From Saprospirales bacterium (lineage in GTDB: Bacteria > Bacteroidota > Bacteroidia > Chitinophagales > UBA8649), in contig PAPS01000003.1 in assembly GCA_002708985.1 (NCBI GenBank), positions 1 through 33,356 on the forward strand: DNA of 33,356 nt. The letters are read 5' to 3'. The notes under the pieces are model-generated. The model saw only the letters and a list, made by a program, of their open reading frames with translations, did not search any database and had not been told where the DNA came from. Every line of letters begins with the position of its first letter. Within the stretch, counting starts at the first letter, position 1. A program made the position numbers and the translations under genes. Shown here piece by piece: positions 1 through 8,538 of this stretch.

Positions 1-264
1 GATGAAGAGCACTTTGAAAATATTCTTCTGGATATCCAGCTAGCAGAGGCCTTGGTGCAATCTTATCCTGTGGACAGTCACGATATCTACCGAGATTTAT
101 TTATGGAAGATGTCTTTCGACAGCATAATGTGACACGGGAGCAGTATAATGCGGCCTATGATTTCTATGCTGAGGATCACCAAGCATTTCAGCGTATGCA
201 AGAAAGGTTGAAAAAGAAGGTTTATGATGCTGAAAAAATTGAAGATTTAAACTTAGATTACTAA
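1..264 (+). CDS. C-terminal part of a small helical DUF4296-like protein (5' truncated by the window edge)
   Basis: Frame 1 is open from base 1 (DEEHFENILLDIQLAEALVQSYP...) to the stop at 262-264. The pattern 'DIQLAEA...Y...F..HNVTREQYNAAYDFY' resembles DUF4296 proteins of Bacteroidota. Confidence 0.6.
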   Translation, partial: DEEHFENILLDIQLAEALVQSYPVDSHDIYRDLFMEDVFRQHNVTREQYNAAYDFYAEDHQAFQRMQERLKKKVYDAEKIEDLNLDY

Positions 265-287
265 AACACAGGACAAACAAAAAATAT

Positions 288-983
288 ATGAGTAAAAAGT
301 TATATGCCAATGCGCGAGAAGCCTTGGCAGGAATAGAGGATAACATGACACTAATGCTCGGTGGTTTTGGGCTCTGTGGCATTCCGGAAAATTGTATTCG
401 AGAACTCGTACGGTTGAATATCAAAGGATTGATATGCATCTCTAACAATGCTGGAGTCGATGATTTTGGCATTGGACTTATGCTTCAACAACGACAGGTG
501 GTCAAAATGATTTCGAGTTATGTTGGAGAGAATGCTGAGTTTGAACGGCAAATGCTATCGGGTGAGTTAGAAGTTGAACTACTTCCACAGGGGACACTTG
601 CTGAAAAGTGCAGGGCTGGAGGTGCAGGAATTCCATCCTTCTTTACAGCTACTGGATACGGTACTGAAGTTGCTGAGGGAAAGGAGACGCGTGAGATCGA
701 CGGTAGGATGTATGTATTAGAGCCTGGTCTGACAGCTGATTTTGCTTACGTCAAGGCTTGGAAGGGAGATAAGTACGGTAACTTGATTTTTAAAGGAACA
801 GCGCGCAATTTTAATCCTGTTATGGCCATGGCGGGCAAAATTACCATTGCCGAAGTAGAGGAACTTGTAGAGCCCGGTGAACTCGATCCCAATTTTATAC
901 ATACTCCTGGAATTTTTGTGCAGCGCATTTTTGAAGGAGTAGATTATGAAAAGCGTATAGAACAACGCACAATAACCCAATAG
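288..983 (+). CDS. scoA: CoA transferase subunit A (3-oxoacid/succinyl-CoA:3-ketoacid type)
   Basis: 231 aa; 'TLMLGGFGLCGIPENCIREL', 'ISNNAGVDDFGIGLML', 'GGAGIPSFFTATGYGT'. Followed 2 bp later by subunit B. Confidence 0.93.
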   Translation: MSKKLYANAREALAGIEDNMTLMLGGFGLCGIPENCIRELVRLNIKGLICISNNAGVDDFGIGLMLQQRQVVKMISSYVGENAEFERQMLSGELEVELLPQGTLAEKCRAGGAGIPSFFTATGYGTEVAEGKETREIDGRMYVLEPGLTADFAYVKAWKGDKYGNLIFKGTARNFNPVMAMAGKITIAEVEELVEPGELDPNFIHTPGIFVQRIFEGVDYEKRIEQRTITQ

Positions 984-985
984 AT

Positions 986-1642
986 ATGGCTTTAAGTAAA
1001 CAACAAATCGCACAACGTATAGCACAAGAACTTAAGGATGGTTGGTATGTGAACCTTGGCATTGGTATTCCAACCTTGGTAGCCAACTATATCCCTGAAG
1101 GGGTTAATGTTACCTTACAATCTGAGAATGGACTCTTGGGTATGGGACCCTTCCCAACAGAAGATAAAGTAGATGCTGACTTGATTAATGCAGGCAAGCA
1201 AACGGTTACCATGCTCCCAGGATCTGTTTTGTTTAATTCTTCTGAGAGCTTTGCGATGATTCGTGGTGGACACATGGACCTAACGGTTTTAGGGGCAATG
1301 GAGATTGACCAAAATGGAGATATTGCCAACTGGAAAATCCCTGGAAAAATGGTCAAAGGAATGGGCGGTGCCATGGATCTTGTAGCGGGTACTGAAAATA
1401 TCATCGTGGCTATGACTCATGCAAACAAGCATGGGAAATCCAAGCTGCTTAAGCAATGTAGTCTTCCCTTAACAGGGCGCGCATGCATTAGGAGGGTTGT
1501 GACTGATTTGGCCTATCTTACCATTGAAAATGGAGCATTTGTACTCAGAGAATTAGCTCCTGGTGTGAGTGTAAAGGAGGTTGAATCATTGACAGATGGC
1601 GATCTTGTAGTTGCTGATGATGTCTGTGAAATGACATTCTAA
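986..1642 (+). CDS. scoB: CoA transferase subunit B
   Basis: 218 aa; 'WYVNLGIGIPTLVANYIPEGVNVTLQSENGLLGMGPFP' and 'SFAMIRGGHMDLTVLGAMEID' are typical subunit B motifs. Confidence 0.94.
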   Translation: MALSKQQIAQRIAQELKDGWYVNLGIGIPTLVANYIPEGVNVTLQSENGLLGMGPFPTEDKVDADLINAGKQTVTMLPGSVLFNSSESFAMIRGGHMDLTVLGAMEIDQNGDIANWKIPGKMVKGMGGAMDLVAGTENIIVAMTHANKHGKSKLLKQCSLPLTGRACIRRVVTDLAYLTIENGAFVLRELAPGVSVKEVESLTDGDLVVADDVCEMTF

Positions 1643-1643
1643 G

Positions 1644-2459
1644 ATGGATAAGTACTGTCTTTATCAAGGCAACATAATATCCCTCGATCAATTACACTTT
1701 ACACCCTTTGAGCGTCTGATGTACGGTGATGGATTCTTTGAAACCATCCGGTACGATCAAGGACGAATTCCTCTTTGGAACTATCATTTACGGCGTATAC
1801 AATCGTCTTGTAAAGCACTTGGCTTTGAAGTCCCTGCTGAAATTTCTTTGCCGTCAGATGATGGTTTATTGAACCAACTCATTAAATGGTTGGGAAAGAC
1901 TTCCTCTTATCGACTGCGTCTTGTAGTGGTTCGACGAAGAGGTGGTTTTTATAAAGCGCTGCATGAAGATGCCGCATTCTACATTGAAGCTGAGCCATTG
2001 AAAAATGCTTGGAATAATGCAAGGCCAATAGATATTTTACATATGCTTCCTTGGAATTCAGATAACGCGATTATACCGGGAAAGGGACCAAGAAAAGGGG
2101 ATTATGTGACGCCAAGTAAACAACGTGGCGCAAACGAAGAGGTCCTATTTTACAATGGTAAAGATTGTATGACGGAAGGAAGCTTTACAAACATTATATA
2201 TTACCGAAATGGTTTATGGCAAACGCCTAGTGCAGAGTTTCCGATGGTACATGGAGTTTTTCGGGCCTTTCTTTTGGATAAAAATCTTGTACAAGAAGGG
2301 GTCTTATCCCGTTTTTTGATCAAGGATGTGGAGGTGTTAATGTTGTGTAATGCTATACAAGGACTAATTCCTGTTCTAAGTATTCAAGGAAAGGAAATCA
2401 ATCGTTCGAAGGAAATTACCAAAGAATTTATCCACCAAGTGAACTCTGCTCTTCCTTAG
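1644..2459 (+). CDS. Class IV PLP-dependent aminotransferase / aminodeoxychorismate lyase-like protein
   Basis: 271 aa; 'MYGDGFFETIRYDQGRIPLWNYHLRRI', 'NEEVLFYNGKDCMTEGSFTNIIY'. The PLP lysine is probably in 'GPRKGDY'. Confidence 0.8.
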   Translation: MDKYCLYQGNIISLDQLHFTPFERLMYGDGFFETIRYDQGRIPLWNYHLRRIQSSCKALGFEVPAEISLPSDDGLLNQLIKWLGKTSSYRLRLVVVRRRGGFYKALHEDAAFYIEAEPLKNAWNNARPIDILHMLPWNSDNAIIPGKGPRKGDYVTPSKQRGANEEVLFYNGKDCMTEGSFTNIIYYRNGLWQTPSAEFPMVHGVFRAFLLDKNLVQEGVLSRFLIKDVEVLMLCNAIQGLIPVLSIQGKEINRSKEITKEFIHQVNSALP

Positions 2460-2472
2460 GGGTTAAGTAGAT

Positions 2473-3801
2473 ATGCAACATTCTACCTCGCCCGTAATTG
2501 CTGTTTGGCTGAGACGGGACTTACGTTTATTTGATAATCATGCCCTGCACAATGCCCTCCTTCGCGCAAAGCAAAAGCAACATAAGGTTTTGCCGATCTT
2601 TATATTCGACCGGGATATATTGGATAGGCTGGAAGACAAAGACGATCGTCGGGTTAACTTTTTACACGATCATTTATCTGCGCTTAAGGCAGGACTTCAG
2701 ATTGAGCAAAAAGACATCTGTGTGATATATGGTGATGTTATTGATGTCTGGTCATCTTTGATTAATAAGTATTGCATATCAGCTATATACAGTAATCATG
2801 ATGATGAGCCCTATGCAAAGATTCGAGATGAAAAGGTGCGCCATTTGGCGGAGAGTCAAGGAATCAAATGGCTGGATTTCAAAGATCACTTGATTTTTGA
2901 ACGAGACGAAGTGACTAAGGATGATGGCAAACCCTACACTGTATTTACACCGTATAGCAAAAAATGGCGTAGGCGTCTAGATATTGAGGGGATACCATCC
3001 TATCCTTCGGAGAACAATCTTCAACATCTATTAGATTTTACCGAAGATATGCCCTCCTTGGAATCTATGGGTTTTCAATCCCAAAAGCTCGTATTTCCTG
3101 AAAAGACGGCGGAGTGCCAAGTGCTCAAAGATTATTATGAACGCCGAAATTTTCCTTCAGTAAAGGGCACTACGCGGCTAGGTATACACCTCCGTTTTGG
3201 GACAATATCTGTAAGACAAATTTTAAAGCAGAGCGAGGAAATATCGTCTTTTGCGTTTACCAATGAGCTTATATGGAGGGATTTTTATGCTCAAATTCTC
3301 AGCCATTTTCCACATGTTGCCGAGAGAGCGTTTCGTCCGGCATATGATGAGATTGCGTGGCGCAATGACGAAAAGGATTTTGATAAGTGGTGTAAAGGGG
3401 AAACCGGCTACTCTTTGGTAGACGCAGGAATGAGAGAGTTGCTGAAGACGGGATTCATGCATAATAGGGTTCGCATGCTCGTTGCTAGCTTTTTGACTAA
3501 GCATTTGTTGATTGATTGGCGTTGGGGTGAAGCATGGTTTGCTCGCCACCTTTTAGATTTTGACTTAGCAAGCAACAATGGCGGATGGCAATGGGCTAGT
3601 GGCAGTGGCACAGATGCTGCGCCTTACTTCAGAATCTTTAATCCAATCACTCAAGCAGACAAATTTGATAAAGACGGAAAGTATCGCGATCAATTTAATC
3701 CAGGATGGCGAGACGGGGAAATTCCTATGATGGTCGACCATAAAGTAGCTCGAGAACGAGCATTAAATACTTACAGAGAGAGATTATCCGTTAAAGAATA
3801 G
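2473..3801 (+). CDS. Deoxyribodipyrimidine photolyase / cryptochrome family
   Basis: 442 aa; 'VWLRRDLRLFDNHAL' N-terminus, 'ELIWRDFY', 'DWRWGEAWFARHLLDFDLASNNGGWQWASGSGTDAAPYFRIFNP' FAD-binding region. Confidence 0.93.
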   Translation: MQHSTSPVIAVWLRRDLRLFDNHALHNALLRAKQKQHKVLPIFIFDRDILDRLEDKDDRRVNFLHDHLSALKAGLQIEQKDICVIYGDVIDVWSSLINKYCISAIYSNHDDEPYAKIRDEKVRHLAESQGIKWLDFKDHLIFERDEVTKDDGKPYTVFTPYSKKWRRRLDIEGIPSYPSENNLQHLLDFTEDMPSLESMGFQSQKLVFPEKTAECQVLKDYYERRNFPSVKGTTRLGIHLRFGTISVRQILKQSEEISSFAFTNELIWRDFYAQILSHFPHVAERAFRPAYDEIAWRNDEKDFDKWCKGETGYSLVDAGMRELLKTGFMHNRVRMLVASFLTKHLLIDWRWGEAWFARHLLDFDLASNNGGWQWASGSGTDAAPYFRIFNPITQADKFDKDGKYRDQFNPGWRDGEIPMMVDHKVARERALNTYRERLSVKE

Positions 3802-3813
3802 TTGAAGCGTATT

Positions 3814-4401
3814 ATGTCGTCCATTAAACAAAGCATACTTAAGAAGCTGTATCCCTTTATAAGAAAGGCTGCTAAGAATACTCGAAATGGAGTAGTGATT
3901 ACTAATAATCAAAATATAGCACCGACTACTTCATTATACGATTTAGAGGTAGTTCTAAGTGGTGGATCTATTTTGGATATGGTTGATTTAAAGGGTAAAA
4001 AGATACTCTTGGTCAATACAGCTTCTGATTGTGGTTATACCGGTCAATATGAGGAATTGCAGGCATTGCATGAAACAGCAGGTGATAAGGTTGCCATTAT
4101 TGCCTTTCCTGCTAACGATTTTGGCATGCAGGAACGAAAAGATGATGCCTCCATACAGGCCTTTTGTAAGACGAGTTATGGTGTTACTTTTCTCATTGCT
4201 AAGAAAGGAATCGTTCGTAAAAAGGCAGAGCAACAACCTATTTACAGATGGCTTACTGATAAATCACAAAACGGTTGGAATAATCATGCGCCGGACTGGA
4301 ACTTTGGTAAATATTTGATCAACGAAGAGGGGCTTCTTACGCATTACTTTGGACCGTCGATTTCTCCTGTTGAGAATGATGTACTGCTGACTGTACATTA
4401 A
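3814..4401 (+). CDS. Glutathione peroxidase-like thiol peroxidase
   Basis: The ORF track starts at TTG 3802, directly after the photolyase stop; an ATG is available at 3814. 'LLVNTASDCGYTGQYEELQALHE...FPANDFGMQE...WNFGKYLI' is a GPx pattern. Confidence 0.83.
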   Translation: MSSIKQSILKKLYPFIRKAAKNTRNGVVITNNQNIAPTTSLYDLEVVLSGGSILDMVDLKGKKILLVNTASDCGYTGQYEELQALHETAGDKVAIIAFPANDFGMQERKDDASIQAFCKTSYGVTFLIAKKGIVRKKAEQQPIYRWLTDKSQNGWNNHAPDWNFGKYLINEEGLLTHYFGPSISPVENDVLLTVH

Positions 4402-4441
4402 GACCTAAAGCGCTATTTGTTTTATCTCAAAAATTGTTTCC

Positions 4442-4936
4442 ATGAAAAAAATTGTATTTCTGGCCTTTTTATTTCCAAGTTTTACAGGTCTTTATTCTCA
4501 AACGTCTTTAGATTTTTTGCTTTTTGAAAAGATTAATGCATATCGAAATTCTTATGGGCTAGAGTCGTGGCTTTGGGATCAAAAGGTGTGGGAAGCATCT
4601 TATGGACACAATAGATATTTAATGGATATAGGTCAATGTACTCACTATCAAGAAGGGAATGACTCAACATACACCGGCGGGGATAGGCTTATGCGACAAG
4701 GCGTTATATGGGGTTTGACGAGAGAAAATTGTGCAGTGACAGATAGATATAATAATGAAACAGACGAAGAACAGAGTGAAAAAATCCTTTTGCAGTGGAT
4801 CAATTCTCCTGCACACCATAAGACATTACTATGTTCAACATCTCGTTATGGCGCAGTTTCTACTACACATACCGCTAAATTCGAATGGTCTGTTGGTGCG
4901 TGGTGGACCTATTCAACACTCAATGTATATAGTTGA
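4442..4936 (+). CDS. Secreted CAP (SCP/PR-1)-like domain protein
   Basis: 164 aa; signal peptide 'MKKIVFLAFLFPSFTGLYSQ', then 'FEKINAYRNSYGLESWLWDQKVWEASYGHNRYL', 'WINSPAHHKTLL', 'YGAVSTT'. Confidence 0.72.
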   Translation: MKKIVFLAFLFPSFTGLYSQTSLDFLLFEKINAYRNSYGLESWLWDQKVWEASYGHNRYLMDIGQCTHYQEGNDSTYTGGDRLMRQGVIWGLTRENCAVTDRYNNETDEEQSEKILLQWINSPAHHKTLLCSTSRYGAVSTTHTAKFEWSVGAWWTYSTLNVYS

Positions 4937-5023
4937 TTGATTATGAATAATGCCAGTTGAACTTCTTTATATCCCTTGGCTAAATCGAATTGTTGAAATA
5001 ATTGTGTCACATTGCATTGTTAA

Positions 5024-5057
5024 GGACGTTTAAAACGTCCATCTATGGGTCGTTTTT
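5024..5057 (+). promoter_or_regulatory. Perfect dyad GGACGTTT-A-AAACGTCC overlapping a second possible hairpin AAAACG...CGTTTTT
   Basis: Bases 5024-5040 form an exact inverted repeat. AAAACG (5032-5037) can also pair with CGTTTT (5051-5056), followed by a short T-run. It lies between the CAP gene and the Fur-family gene, so it may be a terminator, operator or attenuator. Confidence 0.4.
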
Positions 5058-5087
5058 CACCATAAAATCATACCTTTCCTTTACACT

Positions 5088-5498
5088 ATGGAAAGTCACG
5101 AGTTGTTAAAAAACCATCACCTAAGGATTACGCCAATACGTGAGAAGGTACTCGAAGTATTTCTTACCTGCAAAGGAGAGGCTATTTCAAGGTTAACTAT
5201 TGAAAATAGCCTTGAGAGTTTTGATCGAGTTACCCTGTACCGAACAATAAAGCACTTCAAAGATAGGTGTGTGATTCATGAAGTAATGGATCAGGGCGGG
5301 TATGCGAGGTATGCGTTATGCCAGAAAAGTTGTAAGGAGACCGGAAAACATAGTGAGCATCTTCACTTTCATTGTTCCGATTGCGATAGAACGGAGTGTA
5401 TTGAGGGTGAGATTAATTTAGATATAGACCTTCCTAAGGGTTATAAGATAGATAGAGAAAGTATTGTTGTTAATGGTCAATGCGGCCGCTGTTCCTAG
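5088..5498 (+). CDS. Fur-family transcriptional regulator (Fur/Zur type)
   Basis: 136 aa; 'LRITPIREKVLEVFL', 'FDRVTLYRTIKHFKDRCVIHEV', metal region 'HSEHLHFHCSDCDRTECIEG', terminal 'CGRCS' (two CxxC pairs). Confidence 0.9.
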   Translation: MESHELLKNHHLRITPIREKVLEVFLTCKGEAISRLTIENSLESFDRVTLYRTIKHFKDRCVIHEVMDQGGYARYALCQKSCKETGKHSEHLHFHCSDCDRTECIEGEINLDIDLPKGYKIDRESIVVNGQCGRCS

Positions 5499-5535
5499 TC
5501 AAAATTGAATCTTTATTTGGCTCAATCTATCGCAT

Positions 5536-5568
5536 AAAAAAACCGCACTTTTCACATGAAAAGTGCGG
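5536..5568 (-). terminator. Intrinsic terminator for the minus-strand operon
   Basis: CCGCACTTTTCA-CA-TGAAAAGTGCGG (5543-5568) is a perfect 12-bp-arm hairpin. It is preceded on + by a run of A (T-tract on the minus strand), between the convergent genes fur-like and 5598-6164. Confidence 0.85.
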
Positions 5569-5597
5569 CGCTTATGCTAGAGGTAAATGTCTCTTAC

Positions 5598-6164
5598 TTA
5601 GTTAATTGTAAATGGAAAAGTTACTTCAATATCTGTTTCACCGCCCGCATTAGTAATATCTCCAGAGCTAACACCAGTTCCAAACTTATCTGGCTCATGA
5701 CGCAAAATAACTGTCATAGCAGCACCATTATTTACCATACTGCTCGTAGTCATTGTGAATGTTAATCCTAAGGGATTTCCATCGCCATCTTGATCTGTAT
5801 ATGCAAAAGTCGCATCATCCGAAGAAAAGAAGAATTGGTGTTCATCGTCTTCTTCTTGAATTTCAAGTGTAATGTCATCTGCTGGAGTTTCTGTCTCATT
5901 AAGTAAAGTAATTGTTCCAGAGTAGGTTGTTCCAACACTTAAATCACCACCTGTAATTGTAGGTGCATTACCTCCCTCTCCATCAAGATCTTCAAAAGAA
6001 AAAGTTACAGTATTTCCATTGTCATCTGTTAAGAATACATTGAGAGTTGTAATAACTTCTTCTTCATTTGGAGGTGGTGGAGGAGTGTCATCTTCACTAC
6101 ATGCAGTGAAGGTCATTATTAGAGCTATAGTTGCTGCAAAAAAGGGTAAAAATTTATAATTCAT
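5598..6164 (-). CDS. Small secreted lipoprotein paired with the TonB-dependent receptor
   Basis: ATG at 6164 rather than the track's 6296 gives MNYKFLPFFAATIALIMTFTACSEDD, a lipobox with Cys followed by an acidic/proline linker. Acidic body includes 'EVITTLNVFLTDDNGNTVTFSFEDLDGEGGNAP' and 'EDDEHQFFFSS'. The gene starts 17 bp downstream of the receptor stop. Confidence 0.83.
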   Translation of the reverse strand: MNYKFLPFFAATIALIMTFTACSEDDTPPPPPNEEEVITTLNVFLTDDNGNTVTFSFEDLDGEGGNAPTITGGDLSVGTTYSGTITLLNETETPADDITLEIQEEDDEHQFFFSSDDATFAYTDQDGDGNPLGLTFTMTTSSMVNNGAAMTVILRHEPDKFGTGVSSGDITNAGGETDIEVTFPFTIN

Positions 6165-6180
6165 AATATAAAAATTGGGG

Positions 6181-8466
6181 TTAAAAAAAAGATAAAAATT
6201 TGATTGTAGGTTGTATTCCTGGCTCGTTAGCGAAATATCTCCAACGATTGAGGTACGTTCTGTATCGGTGATTGGTGATGTTTTTGCATTCGGCAATTAC
6301 TTTGAAGGACAAATATTTCTTTGTCCTGATAAATAATTCTGCACTCACATTTACAAGGTGCGCTGCATCTGGAGGTATAACAGCTACTTGATTACGCGGG
6401 TAGAACCAAGCTCTTGCAAGATATTGATAATCTACTGAGAGACTTAGTGAATTGTTATTTCTGAGAGAGGGTGTCCAGGTTAATCCGGGATTTATATCTA
6501 GCGGTGGTATGTCTGGTAAGGCATCTTTAGAATCAATATTTTGTCCTAGAAGTAATGATGAGGTAAGGCTTGCTTCTATATTTAAAAGTTCAAAACTTTT
6601 TAAAATACTGAAGTCGAGTCCGCCTAGTTGCGCTCTATTCTGCAAATATTCTTGCACAAAGAAAGCACCTGATATCGATAATTCTGGTATGGTGCTCGAG
6701 GCCGTATAGATGTAGTTGGGAAAATAATTGTAGTATACACCTGTGTATAATTCCCATCCATTACTCATATCGAAAGGTAAACTAAGATTTACTTGCCAAA
6801 CTTGTTCGCTTTGTATAGTTGAATCACCGCGAACAATGACAGCAGCTGCTGGGTGGATTCCGTCGGCATACCGTTCATATAGGTTGGGTAATCTTCTTGT
6901 GGTCGATAAGTCTAGACGATAGCTCTTCCATGCCAGGCCAAGACTACCCGCATACAAGCTAGGGGATTCACTAGACTCTATATATTCGCGTTGCCGTGTG
7001 AAATACTTTACTTGTCGCTGAACGTACTCATAACGAAGACCACCAAAAACAGTAATTGATTCTGCCCCGTATTCAGATTCAACATACATGGCAATTGTAT
7101 TAGTATTAGCAAATGGAACTAACGGTCTTCTTCCTGTTCCATCTTGAGGTCGATTTTCCTCATGGCTGTATCGTAGTCCTACCTTGGTGTAGTTTGTTGA
7201 GTTTCGATGATCTAAAGAAATTTCTCCATGGGTAGTTCTAAGCTTTAAGTCCACTACTGGAATGCTGTCTCGATTCCATCTCCGTATATCAAATTCTTGG
7301 CGCTCATTTTGTTGATATCCTGCAGCAATATGAAGGTGTGTCTTTGGACTTAGATTTAGTTGGCTATTTGAGCCAACGGTAAAATGTTGAGTATTCTGTT
7401 TGGGGTTGTCAATAGTATACTTAGGCTTGTCCTCTGTGTAAAAAGGAATTTCTCGACTAAGTGCGTCATTAAAGTCTGTTAAGTTTCCAATATGGGCACT
7501 TCTTAAAATCCCTGTATTTCTAGAAAAAAACCCTACATGGGTTTCGTGTTGCCAAATTTTCCACTTGCTGTGCAGATTTATTCTTTGAACGTGTTGTCTC
7601 ATACCAGTATTAGTAAGGACATAGTCCGGACTTCGATGATCACTTTGTCCTTGGATACCACCACTGTAGGTGAGGGTTATGTTTTTGGTTATGGAACCAG
7701 CGATTTGCCCGTGAACTCCAAGCCCTAAACCATTTAAATACATTGACTTAATAATATTACCGTGCCAGTGGTCTTGGTCAGTCGGTAGGTCGGTGGAAAT
7801 TACATAGGCTCCACCCATAGCGGCGGTTCCGTATCGCACAGCGGCCGATCTGGTGTAAATTTCTATATGATTGCCTGCCCAAGGACTAACATCTGGGGCA
7901 TGTTCTATCCCCCAGTCTTGGTCGCGATGAATGATACCATGATTTATCATTTGAAGTCTATGACCATATAAACCGTGTATCATTGGTTTAGCAATATGCC
8001 CACCATGACTTAACATGGATATTCCTGGAATATGTGATGCTAACTGAGCAAAGCTCTGATCTGCTTGCTTAATCAATGTAGCTGATGCAATAGTGATATT
8101 CGCATGTTCATGATGATTTTGATCACTATGAATTTCAACGTTGTCCATCCACTCACCGTGACTTTCAAGCATGATTATGATACTCGTGTCAGATCGCACA
8201 GTAATTTCTGTGTGGCTATTTAGACAACAACCATAACTAACCAAAGCACTTATTGTAGTTAACGAGTCGGGAAGGGAAAGTTCAATTTTACCTTCGGAAT
8301 CTGCTAAAGCAACCTCGTCTGAAGACTCAAGAGTCAAGGAGGTAAAAGGTAGTGGACTCTTATCGTGAAGGTCTATGAATTGAATGGATACGTTGAACTC
8401 TGTTGATTGAGCATAGGAAACTAAGGCAGTCAGCAAGAACAAAAGGCAAACCGAAAAGTATCTCAT
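6181..8466 (-). CDS. TonB-dependent outer-membrane receptor, His-rich plug (metal-uptake type)
   Basis: About 761 aa from ATG 8466 (track uses GTG 8475). Signal peptide, N-terminal carboxypeptidase-regulatory-like domain, plug 'SFAQLASHIPGISMLSHGGHIAKPMIHGLYGHRLQMINHG', and C-terminal beta-barrel. His-rich 'HSDQNHHEH' precedes the plug. Confidence 0.9.
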   Translation of the reverse strand: MRYFSVCLLFLLTALVSYAQSTEFNVSIQFIDLHDKSPLPFTSLTLESSDEVALADSEGKIELSLPDSLTTISALVSYGCCLNSHTEITVRSDTSIIIMLESHGEWMDNVEIHSDQNHHEHANITIASATLIKQADQSFAQLASHIPGISMLSHGGHIAKPMIHGLYGHRLQMINHGIIHRDQDWGIEHAPDVSPWAGNHIEIYTRSAAVRYGTAAMGGAYVISTDLPTDQDHWHGNIIKSMYLNGLGLGVHGQIAGSITKNITLTYSGGIQGQSDHRSPDYVLTNTGMRQHVQRINLHSKWKIWQHETHVGFFSRNTGILRSAHIGNLTDFNDALSREIPFYTEDKPKYTIDNPKQNTQHFTVGSNSQLNLSPKTHLHIAAGYQQNERQEFDIRRWNRDSIPVVDLKLRTTHGEISLDHRNSTNYTKVGLRYSHEENRPQDGTGRRPLVPFANTNTIAMYVESEYGAESITVFGGLRYEYVQRQVKYFTRQREYIESSESPSLYAGSLGLAWKSYRLDLSTTRRLPNLYERYADGIHPAAAVIVRGDSTIQSEQVWQVNLSLPFDMSNGWELYTGVYYNYFPNYIYTASSTIPELSISGAFFVQEYLQNRAQLGGLDFSILKSFELLNIEASLTSSLLLGQNIDSKDALPDIPPLDINPGLTWTPSLRNNNSLSLSVDYQYLARAWFYPRNQVAVIPPDAAHLVNVSAELFIRTKKYLSFKVIAECKNITNHRYRTYLNRWRYFANEPGIQPTIKFLSFF

Positions 8467-8479
8467 CTCTTTCACGTAG

Positions 8480-8519
8480 CCAAGATAACTTGTTTTCCGT
8501 TAAATGCAACTTTGTTGCA
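8480..8519 (-). promoter_or_regulatory. Candidate promoter plus operator of the TonB receptor operon
   Basis: On the minus strand: TGCAACAAAGTTGCA (8505-8519, perfect 6-3-6 dyad). The TTG in its right arm is followed after 19 nt by TATCTTGG (8480-8487), which matches the Bacteroidota TTG...TAnnTTTG architecture at 7/8 in the -7 box. Confidence 0.55.
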
Positions 8520-8538
8520 AAAAAATACTGTTAAAAAC

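Noticed and set aside
101-551. Minus-strand ORFs 101-472 and 351-551
   Set aside because: Antisense to the DUF4296-like and scoA genes; no recognisable motifs and broken overlap with well-supported coding frames.
6165-6296. N-terminal 44 residues of the track ORF 5598-6296
   Set aside because: Overlaps the TonB receptor coding end; the internal Met at 6164 begins a textbook lipoprotein signal peptide, so the upstream part is not coding.
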